Of a stretch of DNA of 64,000 nucleotides, positions 61,281-64,000 are shown piece after piece (within the stretch, counting starts at the first letter, position 1; each line of letters begins with the position of its first letter). The stretch covers positions 530,706-594,705 of the forward strand of contig JBBFKY010000001.1 of NCBI GenBank assembly GCA_037481875.1, given 5' to 3'. The notes beneath the pieces are model-generated. The model saw nothing but the letters and a program-made list of their open reading frames with translations, was not told the DNA's origin and ran no database searches. Source of the stretch: Desulfosoma sp. (GTDB taxonomy: Bacteria > Desulfobacterota > Syntrophobacteria > Syntrophobacterales > DSM-9756). The position numbers were made by a program, and so were the translations under genes.

Positions 61281-62023
61281 GTTCGAAGGCCTTTCCATGC
61301 GAGGTGTCAGAGCTCGGCACAGAGAGGGTTGACGCCGTGTTTTCGAAGACGGCACTCTACCATATCTTCTTCGGGCTTCTGCCCACGATTTTGGTCAACA
61401 CGCCACCTAAACGACCTCGAAGTCCTTATCCAAAAGAAAGTTTCCCTTAGGGGTGCAGGTGTCCAGCTGCACAAAAAGCGGGTGGAAGGCCAGACCTTCC
61501 AGGAAAACCGTCGCCTCTTGGTTTCAAGAGAAGTTCTATACTTGGGAAATTCTCCAAGCCCATAGTGGAGCCCTTTACGCCGAACGGGAACCGTCTATCC
61601 CAAGAACTCGGGGCCCTTGCACAGCCACAAGGCCTGGACAGCCTTTTCCGCCACCTTAGGGGATGCGAAACAGCTCTCCTTATCCTCCCTCCTTGAAAGC
61701 GTAGCGGGCATGCTTCATGGTGGCATCAGCTTATCGGAACCCGTCCTCGGCCCGGTTTCCAATGGCAGCGTCTACGAGTGCACCATCGAACGATAACCTC
61801 CCCATTGATGGTAACAACTCGATTCTCAGCGAGAATCCAAACGGTTGTCTTTCTGTAAGGGCCTGTGGGTTCGGAGCAACCCTGGGGATGTGCCCAACTA
61901 TTCTCTTAGGGCACATAAACTGCGGCGCATAGACTGCGGCACATAAACTCTAGTGCATGAACAGTAAGGGCGGACCGACATGTCCGCCCTTCAGCCGTCC
62001 ACTCCCTATCTTTGCCGCAAACT
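61281..62023. repeat. Intergenic region with REP-type palindrome
   Basis: AGGGCGGAC-N6-GTCCGCCCT at 61967-61990 is the best-preserved copy of the window's palindrome family. The rest (61281-61960) holds no recognisable gene in either strand. It is directly downstream of the DsrE2 gene on the minus strand but has no T run, so it is not a classic terminator. Confidence 0.6.
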
Positions 62024-62488
62024 TTACGTAAACATGTTGATCCGGCAATGAATGGCATGCTTCAAATAGTCTTCAGCCGTCTGTATCTCGACACCGTCAA
62101 TAAAATCGTTCTGAGAAAGCCCCATCATGTCGACGGTCATCTTGCAGGCCACAAGCCGGATGCCTTCAATCTGAGCCATTTCCAATAATTCCCCCAGGGA
62201 AGGGATGTGGGCGGCGTCCATCTTTTGGCGCATCATTTTGGTGGCCATGGCAGACATGCCGGGAATTGCCCCCAGAGGCCCGGGCGGAATAAATCGGCAT
62301 TTGTCTTGGTAATTCTTACGAATCACGTTGATTCCCATAAAAGTGTAAAAGATGGTGGCTTCCATACCGAGACGGACGGCATTCAAACCGAGGACCAACG
62401 AAGGATAAGCGCCGTCTAGCGTGTCCCGGCTGCAAATAAAAGTGCAAGAGATCTTTTCTTCAGGGTTTTTCTGACCTTGATCCGCCAT
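62024..62488 (-). CDS. DsrE2-like (DsrE/DsrF/DrsH family) sulfur-relay protein
   Basis: 154 residues, DsrE-fold. Marks: CTFICSRDTLDGAYPSLVLG (Cys near residue 19), EATIFYTFMGINVIRKNYQD, MMRQKMDAAHIPSLGELLEM, and IRLVACKMTVDMMGLSQNDF with the conserved Cys thought to carry sulfur in this family. Proteins of this kind move sulfane sulfur with TusA and rhodanese partners. It follows an ArsR regulator 21 bases upstream, so expression is probably controlled by it. No TusA gene lies beside it, but a TusA-like gene is at 15614. Confidence 0.85.
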   Translation of the reverse strand: MADQGQKNPEEKISCTFICSRDTLDGAYPSLVLGLNAVRLGMEATIFYTFMGINVIRKNYQDKCRFIPPGPLGAIPGMSAMATKMMRQKMDAAHIPSLGELLEMAQIEGIRLVACKMTVDMMGLSQNDFIDGVEIQTAEDYLKHAIHCRINMFT

Positions 62489-62509
62489 AAGATATGTCCT
62501 CCTTCGGTT

Positions 62510-62854
62510 TCAAGTTTCCCGATGCTCCCCTTCGGCCGCAGAGTCGTTGTCGGGTGCAGGGGATTCGGTTTCTTGAGCGCACACGCACTGAATGATTTTC
62601 AGAACTCCTGGAAAGGCGATCCGGTAAAAAACCTGTGTTCCCTCCTTTCTGGAAGCCAAAATACCCCGTGATTTCAAAAGATTCAGATGTTGGGAGGTGT
62701 TGACTTGAGCTGATCCCACCCTTTGACAGATTTCCGTGACATTCTTTTCCCCGTCTTCCAAGACCTGCAAAATGCTGAGGCGCACCGGATGCGCTACGGC
62801 TCGAAGCATTTCCGCAGCCTTTTCCAGACGTTCATGTCGAAACGAAACCGTCAT
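62510..62854 (-). CDS. ArsR-family winged-helix repressor
   Basis: 114 residues. Winged-helix DNA-binding core: AEMLRAVAHPVRLSILQVLE, NVTEICQRVGSAQVNTSQHL, NLLKSRGILASRKEGTQVFY. Cysteines at C42 (EICQRV) and CVC near residue 92 could sense metal, sulfane sulfur or redox. A palindrome overlapping its own promoter fits autorepression. The adjacent DsrE2 gene suggests it responds to reactive sulfur, as some ArsR-type repressors (SqrR, BigR) do; that is inference from context. Confidence 0.88.
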   Translation of the reverse strand: MTVSFRHERLEKAAEMLRAVAHPVRLSILQVLEDGEKNVTEICQRVGSAQVNTSQHLNLLKSRGILASRKEGTQVFYRIAFPGVLKIIQCVCAQETESPAPDNDSAAEGEHRET

Positions 62855-62883
62855 ACTTTCTCCACCGATGCCGTTCTGTTATG

Positions 62884-62930
62884 TTAAAGTATTTTTATGT
62901 TCTAATACTCTAATTATTGAGCTCCGTCAA
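62884..62930 (-). promoter_or_regulatory. arsR-dsrE2 promoter with overlapping palindromic operator
   Basis: On the minus strand TTGACG (62930-62925) and TATTAG (62907-62902) with a 17-base spacer. Inverted repeat TTAGAGTATT (62913-62904) and AATACTTTAA (62893-62884), nine of ten matches, 10-base centre, overlaps the -10 and start region, as expected for an ArsR operator. Confidence 0.7.
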
Positions 62931-63323
62931 GAATTTTTTGATGTTTTAAAGATTGGGAACGACCAGGATCTGTGCGGATCACCGCAACATCGAGTTCATC
63001 AGGCCATCCCGATGTTCACCGTCCGTGAAAAGTCATCCGCGCAAGAAATTCAGACCAAGAGGAAGAGTTCCGATAGCTTTCGATCAAGACTTCCAAGGCA
63101 AAGGAGCGTTGAGGACCAGTTGAAGAACCAAGCGGGCAAGGATTCGGCCCCACGAACCCAAAGAGGCCGCGGTCGTTTTTCGAGGAGAAACGATGCAGGG
63201 ACAATCCAGGAACTGGTCTGGCAACAGAGACGGGCGATCGTTTTTAGGGGGCGAGGAAAGCGTCAAGGATGGCGCCAAAAGAAGAGAATCAAAAGGGCGC
63301 TCACCCTTTCCGCAAAGCGCCTT
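62931..63323. other. Intergenic region, no supported feature
   Basis: Between the arsR promoter and the end of the coiled-coil gene. A forward open frame spans it but overlaps arsR, has no ribosome site and has a composition typical of an antisense shadow. Confidence 0.4.
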
Positions 63324-64000
63324 CTAAGCTACGAGGCGTTTGAGTTCAGCCACGTCTTCTTCCAGTTTTATCACTCGGTGTTCTAAGCTGGCATATTCTT
63401 CCCGCCGCACGATCACCTCATAAAGTCTGCCTATGTATCTATTGGTTTCATCGATCCGATCGTTGCTTCGATCGATTCGTTCAGTGTTTTTATCGATTCG
63501 CCCGCCAAGATCCCTTCGAAGCTCATCCATCCGTTGCGAGAGCTCTTCACGGACGCCATCGATGCGTTGGGTCAGTTCCTCACGCACGCTTTCTATGCGC
63601 TGGGTCAGCTCCTCGCGGACGCTTTCTATGTGCTGGGTCAGTTCGCCTCGGACGCCATCGATACGGTCGGTGAGTTCCTCACGCACGCTTTCTATGCGCT
63701 GGGTCAGCTCCTCGCGGACGCTTTCTATGTGCTGGGTCAGTTCGCCTCGGACGCCATCGATACGGTCGGTGAGTTCCTCACGGACGCTTTCTATGCGCTG
63801 GACAAGCTCCTTACGGAATCCATTCAACTCCTCACGAACGCCATGAATGGACCGTGTCAGTTCTTCTCGAGTGCCTTGAATGGATTGGGTCAATTCCTCA
63901 CGAACACCGTGAATGGACTGGGTCAACTCCTCACGAACGCCATGGATGGACCGTGTCAGTTCTTCTCGAGTGCCTTGAATGGATTGGGTCAATTCCTCAC
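63324..64000 (-). CDS. Coiled-coil protein of 11-residue repeats (partial, cut by right edge)
   Basis: The frame is open to the window edge; its N-terminus lies outside. At least 225 residues, of which about 150 are a near-perfect 11-residue repeat of the form REELTQRIESV / REELTDRIDGV, giving a long amphipathic helix. The C-terminal part (about the last 70 residues) is less regular (DELRRDLGGRIDKNTERIDR, then VIKLEEDVAELKRLVA). At DNA level the unit is 33 bases, and triplets of units form a 99-base higher-order repeat in two places. Hendecad repeats like this form right-handed coiled coils. Function is unknown; no membrane segment is visible in the part present. Confidence 0.75.
   Translation of the reverse strand, partial: EELTQSIQGTREELTRSIHGVREELTQSIHGVREELTQSIQGTREELTRSIHGVREELNGFRKELVQRIESVREELTDRIDGVRGELTQHIESVREELTQRIESVREELTDRIDGVRGELTQHIESVREELTQRIESVREELTQRIDGVREELSQRMDELRRDLGGRIDKNTERIDRSNDRIDETNRYIGRLYEVIVRREEYASLEHRVIKLEEDVAELKRLVA

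Noticed and set aside
62736..63386. Long forward frame across the arsR promoter and the coiled-coil gene end
   Set aside because: Antisense to arsR and the coiled-coil gene, with shadow-like composition.
63433..63846. Forward Ser/Arg/Trp-rich frame opposite the coiled-coil repeats
   Set aside because: Antisense reading of the 33-base repeat; repeats are open in several frames by construction.
63570..64000. A CRISPR-like array, because of regularly spaced repeats
   Set aside because: The repeats are contiguous 33-base coding units without unique spacers and encode a coiled coil.

Overview
The window looks like a chromosome segment of an anaerobic, Gram-negative deltaproteobacterium (Desulfobacterota), most likely a sulfate reducer or syntroph of the Syntrophobacter/Desulfacinum type. 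The reasons are a cytoplasmic HdrABC-MvhD electron-bifurcation set, an exported CbiK cobaltochelatase under a cobalamin riboswitch, several DsrE/TusA-type sulfur-relay proteins, a PaaK-ACT-LivKHMGF cluster, LpxC (so lipid A is made), RecBCD, and a selenocysteine system (tRNA-Sec plus two genes with in-frame UGA). The species assignment is inference.

Layout. 1-5260 (minus): a GAF-domain protein, hdrC, hdrB, hdrA and mvhD (cut by the left edge), preceded by a promoter and a terminator-like leader hairpin. The relic of a NifA-like activator lies just upstream at 5275-5780. 5920-8294: an Rpn-type nuclease, a DsrE-family selenoprotein with a SECIS-like hairpin, and tRNA-Pro(TGG). 8428-11650 (plus): a PaaI thioesterase, a double-length phosphofructokinase and a Slp lipoprotein. 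11833-15104 (minus): a DUF4198 protein, a His-rich protein and a Mo/W-bis-MGD oxidoreductase. 15614-17566 (plus): a TusA-like protein with an in-frame UGA, a B12 riboswitch with terminator, a small conserved protein and exported CbiK. 17527-21616: a QueG-like Fe-S protein, a small membrane protein, a TPR protein, a YbhN-type membrane protein and an HDOD protein. 21723-24964: tRNA-Gly, threonine dehydratase, pyrR with a leader terminator, and a YfgM-like protein.

25068-34423 (plus) is a long operon-like run. It opens with a Phe-rich leader peptide and attenuator, followed by paaK, an ACT protein, livK/H/M/G/F, a second PaaK whose ATP-binding loop is destroyed, and a PanE/ApbA reductase. tRNA-Sec and its promoter follow on the minus strand. 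34630-38706 (minus): a HAD phosphatase, pckA, a DUF1614 protein and a DUF362 ferredoxin-like protein. 38815-49949 (plus): rnc, a large hybrid histidine kinase, a DUF6125-like protein, lpxC, a DUF4390 protein and an NtrY/NtrX-like pair. 50108-61280: tRNA-Pro(GGG), the bifunctional FBP aldolase/phosphatase and recCBD. 61281-64000: an ArsR regulator with a palindromic operator, a DsrE2-like protein, and a repeat-rich coiled-coil gene cut by the right edge.

Themes. Sulfur and selenium relay: DsrE-Sec, TusA-like-Sec, DsrE2 and selC. Low-potential electron transfer: Hdr-Mvh, the Mo/W enzyme and Fe-S proteins. Sugar-phosphate metabolism and gluconeogenesis: PFK, PckA and FBPA/P. RNA-level control is prominent: a cobalamin riboswitch, a Phe attenuator, leader terminators before pyrR and hdr, and SECIS elements. 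Short GC-rich palindromes (core GGGCGGAC-N6-GTCCGCCC) are scattered through the intergenic regions.
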